64,000 nucleotides of DNA from Istiophorus platypterus (GCA_016859345.1 CM029120.1:9482501-9546500); one strand, 5' to 3'; positions 14,198-27,154 are shown, counted from the first letter of the stretch. Notes: generated from the letters alone by a model not told the origin. Numbers and translations are program-made.

Positions 14198-14310
14198 CTC
14201 AGCTGATATGGGTCTTGGATGAGACTGAAGTTGGAGGCTGCAGAGAGAGAGAGAGAGCAGTCGAAGCGCAGTGATAGGGCAGGGATGAAAAGGGGTGAGG
14301 CAGGATTAGG
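14198..14310 (-). promoter_or_regulatory. Candidate 5' untranslated exon and core promoter of fhl
   Basis: On the minus strand a donor CTGAG|GTATAG ends at 14198 and would splice to the acceptor ending at 14004, 19 nt before the fhl ATG. A TATTTATAG element (TATA-like) sits at about 14334-14342, roughly 30 nt above the proposed start of this exon. This is inference from spacing and splice signals only. Confidence 0.4.
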
Positions 14311-14405
14311 GGGTATCCACTGGGGGGGATCTTCTATAAATACTGGCCCTCTTATTAGCGGTAATCTCTGGAGAGAATGGACATGCTCCACAGCATCATT
14401 CTGCA

Positions 14406-14415
14406 CCTTTTAAGG
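14406..14415. promoter_or_regulatory. Consensus CArG box (SRF site) upstream of fhl
   Basis: CCTTTTAAGG is a perfect CC(A/T)6GG palindrome, about 65-80 nt above the TATA-like element of the inferred fhl promoter. FHL2 is an established SRF target and SRF partner, so a CArG box in this position fits a muscle-expressed FHL gene. Chance occurrence cannot be excluded from sequence alone. Confidence 0.5.
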
Positions 14416-17400
14416 GAGCTGATTGTGCACAGATCACGACGCCTTTGAACTGACTTAATCCTTGTTGTTTTATCTCAAAAAATGCGGAAAAGCAATGACA
14501 AACGCAGTTTTGTGATGAGAAGATCATATTATCGTCGGGAAACATGACAGTCATCTAAACAACTAATGTTGATGCCCAACGGTTTAATCAATTTCACATG
14601 AATACACGTTGCTATAACATGGAGTCTAAGCTTAAAGATGCATTTTCTTTTTTTCATTTTCCCACATTTTATCGATTTGGATAATGGTGCCACGGTAGAC
14701 ATAGTCGGCCATTTGGATGCTGTGACGTGTCTGGACACACTTGTGGCCTTTGTCGGGGCCTGCTATACACACAAGCAGTTGCAGATGGCTTATGGGAGGT
14801 AGGCGCCAGCAGCTTTGTGGCTGCCAGGTACTGAACTATATTGCCAGGACCTCTCAATGGCTATTGAGAGTGCCTTGGCTGTGCTTCAGAAGGGGGAAGC
14901 TGCGTGCCTGTGGATGTTCAATCCATCCAGGGCAAAATAAAGGAGGAGGAGCAGAAATGACAGCTTGATGGTGACCATCCTTGTTGATAGTGATACTCTT
15001 GTGACTTCATTAAAAACCCTCCCTCTTAGTGTGTGGAATAAAAGCTCCCTAGCGACGGTGCCATGCCTGCACAGTCACGAAACAGAATATATTTCAAGTG
15101 CTTCATGTTTGTGTGTATATTCTACTCAGCCACACTACGTCAAAGCCCAGCTGTAGGTGTCAAAAATGCATTTCTGACACAGTACAAATCCTCATTTTCC
15201 ACCCGGATAACAATCCGAATTCTTCTGCTTCTGTGACTGACAGTTGACTAATTACATTTGATTCTTGGAACATGTGCTCATATCATTTTTCCAAACGGAT
15301 CAAGAGGCGCACATCTTCATAAAAATAGCCTGGGAAGACCACCAGCCCGGCCCACAGGCCTAATCCCTCATATACACACACAAGAAGGTCAGTGACAGGG
15401 ATCAGGCTGAGAGGAATGCAACTCTGTCTCGATGAACCCTCTTCCCCTCTGTCTTCTCTCTACACTTGCTTCAGTACAACTCCTTGTAAAAAAAAAAAAA
15501 AAAATGTAACCAGAGTCACGGTCTGGTAACAAATATATATGGTCAAGTCTGTTTTCGGATCAGCAGATGATGTTGGAACATGGTTCCGGCGTGTATGTAG
15601 GTGGTATCTACAAACCTCTGAGGAATAAAGGAAGGCTATGTTATTTTTGACCCACAAAGATGCATGTTATGTAAGCCTTTCAGCACCAAATAACAATATC
15701 ATATCAGGACGTCGAGTGTAGGAAAGGTTTCTGATTTAAAGCCATGCTGTGCACCAGGTTCTTCTTATTTCTAAGTAGGTGGATCCGCCGGATTACACCG
15801 AGTTATTTCCTGCTTTGGATTAAATTGCCACTGTATTGTAGCTCCCTGCTGGTGTCCAGATCGGCTGGGAATCACAAAGCCATGCAGACCTTGAATAAAC
15901 CCAGAAACCAACTGTAGGACAAATATGTTCATCGCCTCTGAAAAGCTTCTAATCTTTGTTGCATTGCTGCACTGTATGTCTGTCATCATGTGACATCAAA
16001 CCAGGGTGGAGGTGACCCATATTCACCAGCAAATACAACACTCTTATCTCTTACTGTGTGCTGGCATGATATGAAAAATACTTCCTGAAAATTAAAGCAG
16101 AGGTTGTTGTATGTGATACTTATTATATTGTGTTTGTGAATTCTATCAGAACGACTCTGGTTTTTATGTGCTTTTAGGTGCTGGTCTTTGTCCCATGGAT
16201 TATTAACTTCTACACCAGATAGTGCCAGCGCTGCAGAGCAAAAAAGCTTGCTGATCTTGCATATTCCTTTTGCCCTGCTTAATCCTCTGAAGTCAACTAG
16301 CGAGCAGCTGCCAACAGATTTCGTATGCGGCCCGTCTAGCCACAATAAATAGGCCTTTATCTGACCTGAACTCGGGTGTCCTCTTATCTTAATGTATTCT
16401 GGCTTTACAATAAGGTGTCAGTAGCTGCCCCCCCCCCCTTAATCAAATGATCTCAGAGAAGAAGAGAAGCATTTACTTTGGTCGCTCCTTTGAGGTGGTG
16501 ACTTGTTGTAGACTGAAGACGGATCAACACAACACAGTTGCATTTCTATGAAGCACAAGAGCTTTGCCGCTCTGGAGTTGACAGCTGGTTGGCATGGTGA
16601 TGACAGCATAAGTGGAATCCATTAGGTTGAGAAGAGGGACGGCTCTTATGGTTAATGAGAGGACTCACACAAACGTAGCCTTTTGAGCAGGCCCTCTGCT
16701 CTCCTCTGCGACGCGCAGAGCTTGCTTTCAACGCGGCGTTTTTGACTGAATTGGATAACCACATGGGGGTTGCCAGGGGTCAAGGAGACACAATCTACTG
16801 AGTCCACAATCTCACAAAACCTTACACCCCTTCAGGGAGGCCCTGTGAGTGCTTCCACTAACTCTGCCCCTAAAATCCCCCAGTTCTCGCAGAGGTGAGT
16901 CATGGTATGAGTGGGTGACAAGGTTGTAAGAGAGCCAGACATATGATATCCGCCGCTAAAGAGGGGAGAAAGTTGCCTGCTCCTAGGAATGCAAAACCCA
17001 TTAAAATGTCCTTCTCTTCGATTCCTCACCTCCTCCCGGCCCACAGTTTTTGTGGTATTTGGATTAACTGCGTAGAAGAAGCTGCTGATTACCTCTTAGT
17101 GACAGCAGCACCAAGTCAGAGCAGAAATATACTTCAATATATGGCATAAAGAAGGACATTACACCTAGGATTTTTAAGATGTGTTTGATCAGTTGTTCAC
17201 AGTGGGGAAAACAGAGATCACATTCAAAAGCAACAAAAATCTGTAAAGCTAACCTACCTGTGACAGGAAGAATCACAATATTTGATAAAACTCATACAGC
17301 TTCAGAACCCAAAAAAGAAGACTTCCCTTTTTCTCCAGCTCTCAAGAACACAGTCCAGGAATAATAGCCTCATCCTCAGAGCCTTGTGTTGAAACACTTT

Positions 17401-18255
17401 CCATTACACCAATGCTGCAGCACAAATAAACAGGCTTTACTGAAAATGTTCCAGATTCTGAGATGATTTGAAAAAATGCTAGCAGTCATAAACACGTGTG
17501 GGAAACTAACATGGTGTTCATTTTCTAAATTCCCCAGTAGGATTCGAAATTTAGAGTTTAAATGACAGAGGTGGGAAATGGTAAAAATGTTTGTTATTAA
17601 CAATGCTGTTAATTTCTAAACAAGAATCTGCATACAGCAGATTCTTGTATTCATATTCAAACCTTCAATAACTGATATTTTGGCGCCTTGCTGGTAGCAG
17701 AAAAAAGCAGAGAACTGAACATTGATATTTTACTACCTTTTACATTAATGCGACAAACATGATTGTAAACAGCTGATAGTTAACAGTTACTTATTTACAC
17801 GTCCAGCAGTTACAGAGCGACATTATGATTCATTAGGGGTCGTGTTTCTGGACACCTGGCAAATGTAAGTCAAATGATCACTCTCTCTTTTAGCTCCTTT
17901 TTTGGCCTCTGCCAACTCCTGTGGGTTTCTTGTACCTTTTTGCATAGCCATTTTAGCAATTCCAATTAAGATAAAAATTGCCCCTGGCTCCAGCTACTCT
18001 TCCAAGGTCTTCTAAGTGCATTTTGCAAAATGTCATATCATTCCCTGCGGAACTACAGATGCAATCCATAGAGTGATCTGTGATGTATTTAACCAAGCCA
18101 ATATGTAATCCGCAACTGTGGACAATGACCTCCTGTGTGACACTGTCTTGATTTCAGCAAACTGAAGGGACAACATCTCCCTCTCCCCACCTGAACTTTC
18201 ACATTAATCCTCAACTGGCATCAATGGATCATTTGTGTCACTGATCCCGGTGAGA

Positions 18256-18286
18256 GACACACACGCACACGCACACACACACACAC
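18256..18286. repeat. (AC)n microsatellite
   Basis: An imperfect (AC)n run with two G interruptions. Confidence 0.9.
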
Positions 18287-18754
18287 TTATGTCACGCTTT
18301 GACCAGCGGCGTTTGGTGGAAGCAGTTGACAAAGATGTGTCATCTCTGCATGGCGTGGGAGACGACTGTAAATACCAGAGTGCTAGGGAGGATATGGGGT
18401 AACTAACAACAGCCGGAGGATTGAGTCGTAACCACCACAACACACTCTACCCCACTCTCATCAATCACTTATCGGGGCTTTCAGATTGCTATTTATACCT
18501 CCGCCTGCTTTACATGGCCCTATAAAACACTGTGGGCATCAACTGTGGAAATTATATTTGATATAGATACCAGAGCAACATATTGGGTGGCTTCGTGTAA
18601 AATGTGTCAAGACCAACAAACTCCGTCCAACCTGAAGGATTGAAATGCTCCAATTTAATGGACTAGATTGACAGTCTGGAAAATGTGCTTACATTCTTGC
18701 AAAAGAAATGAGAAGCTCAATACCCCTTTCACGTTTTTACAGTAAATATGTATC

Positions 18755-18850
18755 TACAACCAGGACCCAGCAGCCGCTTAGTTTAGTAGAAGCAGTTAGC
18801 CTGGCTCTTTTCCACTTACAGCACCTTGAAAGCTTGCAGATGAACACATT
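18755..18850. repeat. Fragment of a common fish dispersed repeat
   Basis: The words agccgcttagttta, gttagcctggctctt and acagcacctt come in the order seen in a high-copy teleost repeat recalled from other fish genomes. A longer relative lies at 62620-62880 in this window. The family assignment is from memory and only the shared word order is visible here. Confidence 0.4.
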
Positions 18851-21815
18851 ATATCTCATTGTTTAACCCCCTGTAAAACAGTCTACTGGCGTTCTTGAGA
18901 GTAGTATTCTTCTCATCTTACTCTTGGCAAGAAAGCAAATAATTCCATTTGCCTAAATTTTATGTTAAAAGTGAGCAACTACAGCATCCTTTTTTGTTGG
19001 GGAAAAAAAACCCTGTTTAAGATTATTTCAAAAACTACTGCATGCTTCATTCGTGTTTGCTCAATTATACATATCTTTATTTTCTTTGACACTATCAGAC
19101 ATCTACAGTTTAAACACAACATTTGGCAAAAAACATTGATTTGGCAAAAAAAATTATATATCATACTCATTGACTCATTGATATTTTCAGTGAACTGGCA
19201 AATGAGCATTTCTTGAGAAAATCATGTTCAAGCACACAGGAAGCTTTCATCCCACTGGGTATACAGTGTTTACAGTGGACTCCAGCAATATAAGTGCCAG
19301 GTCAGACAGTATCCAGAGACATCCTGATTCACTCTCTGGTGCTCTGACACACTCACAGACTCAGACAAAGGGACAAAAAGAAGCCATTGCTCTTTTTGCC
19401 TTTTTTTTCTTTTTTGGCACAAAAAAAAAGAGAGAAAGGGAGAAAAGATGAAAGAGACAGACGACACGCAGAAAAACAATTTTTTTTTTTGTTCCTTAAA
19501 GTCACCAACCACATTGGACAAGAAACCTTTGTTTTCATACATGAGATTGGACTGTACAATATGAAACCATGAATGGCAGTTTCATTGGTAATCTGTGGGA
19601 CAGGCCAAGGTCTTGGATGACAGTTTCTGAACGCACAATAGCTCAATCTCAGACAGTCACCAGCACAGTGAGTAACACAACTCCACACTAATAAAAGTGC
19701 TTTATCTTTGCTGCATTTCGTCATGACTTTTTTTCAATTAGATCATGCCGACAGGATTAACTGCCTAATAAAAACACACCTTGAGTGTAAATTGCCTCCC
19801 CTGACGAATCCGTCCACCTCACAACACTAAAACCGTTGTCTCTGACGCAGGTTATCCTTTTACAAATGTCCCTCTTCATTCACAGTCTCTTGAAGAGCAG
19901 GCATTACTTACAAAGGTACAGCGAAATCACATTCACTGCCTGACAACACTGGCATGTTATAAAGAGATTTGAACATTAAAAATATATACAACATATTTTT
20001 TTCTTTTCCCCATAAATTCAAATTTATTTCACCAGCCCATCGATCCAAATGATGATTCAGTTTACGACAAGGTTTATATACAGGTTTTGATATGGCCTTT
20101 AGAACCACATTCCATAAGAAAAATAATTGAATTCATAATTTACATCAATGGTCCCTTTGTCAGTGAAGAAATATCAAAATGATAATAACCTGACACATGT
20201 TTTTGAATATTTTGACCAAGAAGCCACCAGTTTATCTTGCATAAAATGTTGACATGGTTTTGCACAGTACTTCTGTAGAAACTTTAACCATCATGTCAAT
20301 AGCTGCTAAGTGCTGCTGAGATGCACTGTTTGCTGGAGTAGCTTGTTTTCATGACATTTGTAAGTGGGGTGATATCTACAGATAAGGAGCTTTATATTTG
20401 AAGCGTGATCTTGAGTGGTGTATTACTGTAAACAGGAGTGTAACAAAAACAAAAACAAACAAAAACAATCCAGAAAAATATCTTTGTCATGCGACTGCCA
20501 ACTCCCCAAACAACACAGTGGTGCAATGATTCAAAGACAGAAACACGGATAATCTTGCCGTAGTCATAAACATTTCACATTTTTCTTAACAAGCCCAAAC
20601 ATGTGGGCAGATCTCACCTTGTTCCATCTCATTCACACTCACTTTAAGCATATGGTAACATCTGCTGGGAATAGTTGAAAATATCAATGTTAATATCTAA
20701 GGTCAAATTGTGGGATGACAACACAGTACACTAAAAAATGATTCAGTTATGTGTTAAAGTTGTGCTCCTCCTCCCACTATATTTAGTTAAAAATTACACA
20801 CTCGTAGATCAAATCATAATGCAACATAATGAGTTGTGTGGGAGCATTGCAGTACAATGGCTCTATACTGTTTTATCATCAATTGAATGGGATCCAACTG
20901 CACTGTGACACATTACATGTGACAATGAACAATTCAAAACGTGATTTAAAATGGTAATCTCCCTCTCACGCAAGAGTCACATCTGCTGTCAGGGACTACT
21001 GGGGTAATGATCACCATATGCCATCGACAACCACAGAATACAATGACTGTCTGTCTTATTGTACATATGTAAAGATACGTAGCAGTTCGATTAGCAGTGC
21101 AAATGCAAAATTACAAAAATGTGGGAAAAAAAACGACAGCTACATAATTCCAAAAAGACACAATATGTACGTGACACAATTGAACTACTTTCACATTTTG
21201 AGTTCAGTAATCACTGCATTGGTGACCACATCACTACCACAGATGAAATTGTTTTTATCATATTACGCCTCACTTGAATAAATATTACATAAATATTTTC
21301 ACTTTTAAATCAGTCTCCTGCTGCAGCCAACACTATTGCAAGGTCCACTGTTGTGCCATTTCATGATAAGGTGATTTTTTTTTTTTTTTAAAGAAAGAAC
21401 AACAAACTTGCATCGTGATTATTATCTGTTATACAGGAACATTCATTCCATCAAGCATTCATACTAATAATGGAACAAAAACGTTAAAAAAAATAGCAGC
21501 AATTATGGTCATGTTAAGCAAAACATGGGTTGGAAATAAGATTAAAAAAATGTAGTGCATTTGTAATTCATAAAAAAAAAAATATAATTAATAACTGAAA
21601 GATGCAAAAGGCAAAGTAAAGCTTAGCAAAAAACTGGCTTGCAAATTAAAAAAAAAAACAAGATGGACATCTCGACCGGCCAATGAACCAATAGGAAAAA
21701 CATAATTCGGGAGCTCTGGAAAGAATAGTAATGAACCTTCATGTCAACTGAAGGACAAAAATTTTAAAGCACTGCCTTCAACAACAAAACAAGCACTGCA
21801 TAGCCCTCCAAAGCA

Positions 21816-22898
21816 CTATCCACCCCAGTACCACTTGTCAAGGTTATTGAATGCCCTATATTCCTTGTGCCTGCGCAGGTAATCACAAGCCAGACATGTG
21901 TGTTCCGCCCAGAAATAGGCCTTCTTTACTTTAAAGTGTCGCCTCCACTCAAAGTACCTGAGGTACATCTCCTCATTCTTGTCCAAGAGCAGCAGGTAAT
22001 CGGCCAGCTCCTTGGGCGAGGTGAAGTCATCCACGTGGATGAAGGCGTCTCCCTGGATAAAGTTCTCGTAGTTCTGCCTGGTTGGGCCGAGAACCACTGG
22101 CACTGTCCCCACAGAGAGGGGGTTGTACAGTTTCTCGGTGATGTAGTCCTTGTGGATTGAGTTCTCAAAAGCCAGGTAGAACTTACAGCTGGCGATGGTA
22201 GGGAAGTAGTCTTGGTCAGAGATGTACTCCCCGAAGGCTTGTCCATACGCATGAACCTCAATGTGTTTGTACAGCTCATTGTAGTACTTCACCCGCACGT
22301 GGTCCTGGTTCCAGTTGCTCACGATCCAGCAGATCAGCTTGTTTTTGCTGGGTGGCACAAAGTCCTCCTCGCCCTCCGCCGCTACGATGGACCCATAAGG
22401 CACTTCAATGTCAGCATCCTGACGGTAATTGAGAGTCAGATTGAACAGGTTCTCGATCCCAGGCAGCTGGGACGAGTGTGACGGGGACTCCAAGTTCATC
22501 CATATCCACTTCTGGAAGGATGGTCGCTGGAGCGGCGGCAGGTTGGACAGGTCAGTGCAGATGTCTCGGTGATGGATGATGACCCCATCGGACTTATTGT
22601 AGAGGTTTCTGTCTGCTGTGATAAAACAGCCCTCGATGTTGAAGAGAGAGCTGCAGACACTCAGGTCGTAGGTTTGTCCGAAGGGCCAGAGCCAGATCAG
22701 CACGGTGGTTACGTTTTTATCACTCTTGGTGGAGAAGAGGTTCTTGACCCGGTCTGTGGATACTGTCGACTCTACGGGACCTGATAACCAACTGGTGGAT
22801 GGTTTAAAATACATCAAAAACAGGGTCACAAAGCATCCCAGTACGAACGTGCCGAGCAGAAGGGGTCGTAGGATTCTGTGAAAAGGTGCAGATGGCAT
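21816..22898 (-). CDS. fut9: Alpha-1,3-fucosyltransferase 9 (GT10)
   Basis: A single open coding exon of 360 aa (human FUT9 is 359). It is a type II Golgi enzyme that transfers fucose from GDP-fucose to the GlcNAc of N-acetyllactosamine, making Lewis x. The short cytosolic tail is followed by a membrane anchor at about residues 11-31 (LLLGTFVLGCFVTLFLMYF), then a stem and the catalytic domain. The GT10 donor-binding signature FENSIHKDYITEKLYNP is intact. N-glycosylation sequons at N62, N101 and N153 match the known FUT9 positions. WPFGQ, IHHRDI and WIWMNLESP are family hallmarks. An AG acceptor ends at 22907, 8 nt before the ATG, so the coding sequence is intronless but the 5' UTR is spliced, as in other FUT9 genes. 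Confidence 0.97.
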   Translation of the reverse strand: MPSAPFHRILRPLLLGTFVLGCFVTLFLMYFKPSTSWLSGPVESTVSTDRVKNLFSTKSDKNVTTVLIWLWPFGQTYDLSVCSSLFNIEGCFITADRNLYNKSDGVIIHHRDICTDLSNLPPLQRPSFQKWIWMNLESPSHSSQLPGIENLFNLTLNYRQDADIEVPYGSIVAAEGEEDFVPPSKNKLICWIVSNWNQDHVRVKYYNELYKHIEVHAYGQAFGEYISDQDYFPTIASCKFYLAFENSIHKDYITEKLYNPLSVGTVPVVLGPTRQNYENFIQGDAFIHVDDFTSPKELADYLLLLDKNEEMYLRYFEWRRHFKVKKAYFWAEHTCLACDYLRRHKEYRAFNNLDKWYWGG

Positions 22899-25191
22899 AC
22901 TCTGTCCTGAAAAGGGAAAACCAAAAGGAAGAGAGCAAGAATAAAGTCCTGATCAACAGGATACAAAAGACAGAGTAATCACTTAACAATCTAAAGGTAT
23001 TAAACATTAACACCATGTGCTGATAATGTTAATACAGAGGGACAAAGGTTAATGCACTTGGCTTGTGAGCAAATATGGGCGCTCAGGTAAACACAGTGTG
23101 CCCATACTTCCTTTTATCGTTGTGTAATCCCCCTGCTATGGGATCAGTACTCATAAAGAAAAATGTATGGGCTCCGTGGACGTTACAGCACAAACCTGGA
23201 ATATTTGACGGAATGCTGAAATCCAAGCAAGAGTCGAGGTTGTGGGAATTGGACGGAGCAGTTCCTACATCGGGTCGACGGCGGGGTCAATCTCTGTTGG
23301 GAGTCAGTGCTCATAGAAATGGAAAAAAATTGTGGGCCACAGCTAAGAGATGCCTTCTCGCTTTACGCGGAATAATGACAATCCTTAATGGTCTAATGAG
23401 GCCTGTTTGATCTTGTATGTACAGGTCCTCTTAATGATGCCTCCTTTACATGAGTACAGAGAGAGAGAGAGAGAGACAGAGGGAGAATCAATTAGGGCTA
23501 AGAGAGGGACAAGAAACAAACAAAGGCATGTGTAGAGGTTATATGCAGTCAGCATGCAGGAAAAAAGCTTCATCCCCACAAAAAACGTCTCTCATCTAAG
23601 CTGGGAAATAAAACAAAAACACCAAGGTTATTGCCAATTACCGGTTAATCGTGGATGTTGTTTCAAATTTGTGAGTTAAACATGGACGTAAGCTTCCAGC
23701 TGTTATCTTTTGGCATGCACCGCGTATTGTATGAGCTAATGCTGCCATCTTAAGGCTGAGGGGAGTAGAGAGCCCTCCCCTTACTCGCCAGCTGTCTGGG
23801 GTTCAACACACCTGCATGTTGCATAAAGAGGCCATACAAGCAGTGCGTGTGCAGAAACAGACCTTGAGAGGTGATCCTGTTTATCCCATGCATCGCTGAG
23901 AACATACATCCTTCACATCATCTGTCCACTATGCCATATGGGGAGTGATATTGGCCTTACGTATGGCAGGGCCCCATCACCTCCTCCATCCATACCATCA
24001 TCTGCGACTTAGGTACAGGGATCTGCAAAAATCCCCCCCTCACACCACCGAGCCACGCTCTCTGTCAGCAGCACCGACAAGCTCTTTGCTTTGCAAGTGG
24101 ACGGCAGTGCAGGGATCACAACTGGGCCTATCAAATATGCGCTTTTTTGGTAAAGTTATAGTGTCTCCATGGTGATGGTGCTGAGGTCAGAGCATTTTAA
24201 TATGAGAGGCAACCATGGTTTGCACAGTGGTTATTCCCCTCGCTTGCTTTACACCCCTGTACCAACAAATGAGACCAGAGTCAGACACAGCTCAAGCATT
24301 CAGTCACATTCTGAATAACATAGCTGTTTTGTTTGGGGTTTTTTTTGTTGTTGTTTTGTTGTTTTGTTGGGGGGGGGGGGTTATGTCAAATGCATTGTGA
24401 TGTATTTGGGACGGGGAAAGATCAGCGCTCGGGTCAGTGGTTTGCTACGTTTGACATGACGGGAGAGAGGCAGGGAAAAAGAAAAGGAAAAAACAAAAAC
24501 CGCAAGCAGGGATTTTGAAAGCGTCAGTCACAGTAAAGCATCTAATGTGGTTTCAGTAACAGGTAGGCTAAAGCGCAAAGGGAGTATGCCAATGCCCTGC
24601 AAAATCCTCTCCATGTATTTTCAAAGATTATTATTATTTTTTACTTCGATTTGCGTGTATTCTGTCAGGGGAGCCACAGCGCCGGTCGCGAAAGGACAAC
24701 CCATCCCAGGTGAGAATTCATTTCCCAGCCACCGAGCACTGAAGGTCATTTTTAAAACGGGATGCTATAGTGGAGCCACCGTATAAAATGGTTGTCTTTC
24801 GGCGTGAAAACTGCGTTGAAGTTGAGGAGGATGCGGGATAATCGCCGGGGAAATTTCATATCTCTGCCGAACACAGCAGCCTCCTTTTCCGACGCCAGAA
24901 ACGCGCAGAATATAAATAATATCGCGGAGGATGATGCGGGGTGGGGGGGGGGGGGGATGTACAGTATTTCAGCTGCAAACACAGGAGAATGCGACCTCAC
25001 GTTTATTGGAAGGATCCCCTCTTTATTTCCCCTAAAGTATAACCTGTCCCTGTGCATTAAAAACGTAGCGGTGCCGGGCCAAATTGAACGGCCCCAGGGA
25101 AATGGAGATGCACCGGAGATCATCTCTGATTAGCTGGCGAGGATTTGCAGTCAAAATCAGGTACTGGTGCTCAGCCATGGGGCGCGGGGGG

Positions 25192-25239
25192 CAAACAAAC
25201 AAACAAACAAACAAACAAACAAACAAACAAACAAAAAAA
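25192..25239. repeat. (CAAA)n microsatellite
   Basis: About 11 perfect CAAA units inside the GC-rich fut9 upstream region. Confidence 0.95.
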
Positions 25240-25556
25240 CCATAGCCATGCATTTCACTATTTCACTCACCATCTCGACAGGCGTGAGTCAAAACAGACC
25301 CCTCTTCTCATTTCCTCAAGAGGTCCGTGCCCCTTTCAAAGACACCTTGCAACGCACGGGAGACGTGGACGCGTCTGGAATGGGGGAAAAAAATGAAAAA
25401 AGGAATCGCGCCATCCGCCGTCCCTGCAGGAATAGGTCCGGACGAGCCCGCATCCATCGTCTCGATCCCGGGGAAAAATGATGATAGCGAACGTTACGGT
25501 GCGCGCCGGAGTCTTCCCCGCCGCTGCACATCGACGCAGAGGATGATGGCTGCTAC

Positions 25557-25579
25557 AAAAAAAAAAAAAAAAAAAAAAA
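25557..25579. repeat. A23 homopolymer
   Basis: A plain A run followed by purine-rich sequence. It has no other signs of a retroposed tail. Confidence 0.9.
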
Positions 25580-25802
25580 GAGAGAGGCAGAAATAAAGAG
25601 GAAAAGAAAGGGGGGGGATGAGGGGGGTGGGGTGGGGTGGATTTTGCGGCTACCCCGTCAGCCTGCACCCTAAAATCATGGCTCGGTGTGTGAGGACGCC
25701 ATGAACGCTCAGGGATGCGATGCAATGTGGAACGATTCCCCGCCGGCTGCCCATGCGCTACCTCCGCTCTGTTTACCGTCAATGCAGCTGTGGCGGAGCT
25801 CC

Positions 25803-25853
25803 AGTGTGTGTGTGCGCGTTTGTGCGTGTGTGCGCGCGTGTGCGCGTTTGTGC
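25803..25853. repeat. (GT)/(GC) alternating microsatellite
   Basis: Alternating purine-pyrimidine sequence (TG with CG interruptions) of Z-DNA-prone type. It forms the left border of the tandem duplication and continues into its first unit, to about 25917. Confidence 0.9.
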
Positions 25854-26502
25854 GTGTGTGTGTGCGCGTGTGTATGTGCGTGCGTGCGCGTGTGGGCGCG
25901 CCCGCGCGTGTGCGGTGCCGTGATTCCGCGTTAGAGAACGTTTCTGTTCCGGCGTCGGCTCAAGGTTCTCGTTTCAATGGACAGGTGAGATATTGCTGCT
26001 GCGGGGGAGCGCGGCTGGGAGGCTCCACCCCCCCCCCCCAACTCCCCACCCTCGGCCCCTGTTTATCCAAATATCACAAGAACGGGAGGCTTATGTGGTA
26101 CATGGCTGCCTTTTAGTGGTGTGTTATTAAGTCAAAGGCTGGAGTATGACCACCACAATACTGTAAAAAACAAAAGACTAATGCCTCAGTGAAGAGGGTG
26201 GTTACATTGTTCTACTAAGAGGCTAAAATCGTGGTTACTTCTACATTAAACATTAGAATGAATATTTATTATCTCAACAATTAACTATTTAAAGGGTCGC
26301 TCTAGTGATTTGGTTTTGCTTTCTCACAAAGACTGGGGCCTGTGGGAGACATTTAAAACGGCTGCTCAAAATCAAAGATGCAAGGGCCAAGACATCCTGG
26401 TCGTCTTCCGAAAACAATGGATCTCACACAGCAACTTTGATTAGTGGTCGGTCGGATGGAGAACAGCCCTGCATAAAAACATACACAAAGTGATGCAATA
26501 GT
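25854..26502. repeat. Tandem duplication, copy 1 (649 bp)
   Basis: The segment from the GT tract through tgatgcaata is repeated head to tail at 26503-27154. The two copies read identical by eye except for one site: after catttaaaac this copy has a 6-nt sequence near 26360 where copy 2 has 9 nt. Both ends lie in GT repeats, which suggests unequal exchange between two GT tracts. Confidence 0.95.
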
Positions 26503-27154
26503 GTGTGTGTGTGCGCGTGTGTATGTGCGTGCGTGCGCGTGTGGGCGCGCCCGCGCGTGTGCGGTGCCGTGATTCCGCGTTAGAGAACGTTTCTGTTCCG
26601 GCGTCGGCTCAAGGTTCTCGTTTCAATGGACAGGTGAGATATTGCTGCTGCGGGGGAGCGCGGCTGGGAGGCTCCACCCCCCCCCCCCAACTCCCCACCC
26701 TCGGCCCCTGTTTATCCAAATATCACAAGAACGGGAGGCTTATGTGGTACATGGCTGCCTTTTAGTGGTGTGTTATTAAGTCAAAGGCTGGAGTATGACC
26801 ACCACAATACTGTAAAAAACAAAAGACTAATGCCTCAGTGAAGAGGGTGGTTACATTGTTCTACTAAGAGGCTAAAATCGTGGTTACTTCTACATTAAAC
26901 ATTAGAATGAATATTTATTATCTCAACAATTAACTATTTAAAGGGTCGCTCTAGTGATTTGGTTTTGCTTTCTCACAAAGACTGGGGCCTGTGGGAGACA
27001 TTTAAAACGAAGCGCGTTCAAAATCAAAGATGCAAGGGCCAAGACATCCTGGTCGTCTTCCGAAAACAATGGATCTCACACAGCAACTTTGATTAGTGGT
27101 CGGTCGGATGGAGAACAGCCCTGCATAAAAACATACACAAAGTGATGCAATAGT
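26503..27154. repeat. Tandem duplication, copy 2 (652 bp)
   Basis: This is the direct repeat of 25854-26502 at an offset of 649, becoming 652 after the 3-nt difference near 27009-27017. It includes the same C12 run, the same GC-rich start and the same AT-rich end. It is followed by (GT)n and a G run at 27153-27176. Confidence 0.95.

Larger units (their letters stand above)
14416..21815. other. fhl-fut9 intergenic region and probable fut9 3' UTR
   Basis: No coding exon was recognised. UFL1, which sits between FHL5 and FUT9 in human, is not seen. The part next to fut9 (about 19,700-21,815) is AT-rich with several minus-strand poly(A)-type signals and probably holds a long fut9 3' UTR. The end of the transcript cannot be fixed. 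The rest holds short microsatellites, homopolymers (for example A-run 15487-15504) and one degenerate dispersed repeat. Confidence 0.5.
22899..25853 (-). promoter_or_regulatory. fut9 5' intron and candidate GC-rich untranslated exon
   Basis: Upstream of the fut9 acceptor no other coding exon is seen. GC and CpG content rises from about 24,800 to 26,000. Within this a strong minus-strand donor GAGATG|GTGAGTG ends a possible untranslated exon at 25271. Other minus-strand donors exist (for example CAG|GTAACC near 27,607), so which exon is used is unknown. The stretch also holds G runs at 24369-24381 and 24942-24957. Confidence 0.35.

Noticed and set aside
19353..19724. Minus-strand ORF of 123 aa between fhl and fut9
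   Set aside because: It is low-complexity Phe/Leu/Ser sequence over T/C runs with no conserved motif. Another overlapping frame is equally open.
21867..22481. Plus-strand ORFs opposite fut9
   Set aside because: They are antisense shadows of the conserved fut9 coding exon.
25686..26116. Plus-strand ORFs rich in Val/Arg/Cys (82-133 aa), partly repeated at 26505-26765
   Set aside because: They come from the GT/GC microsatellite and its tandem copy. The frame is open because of repeat composition.
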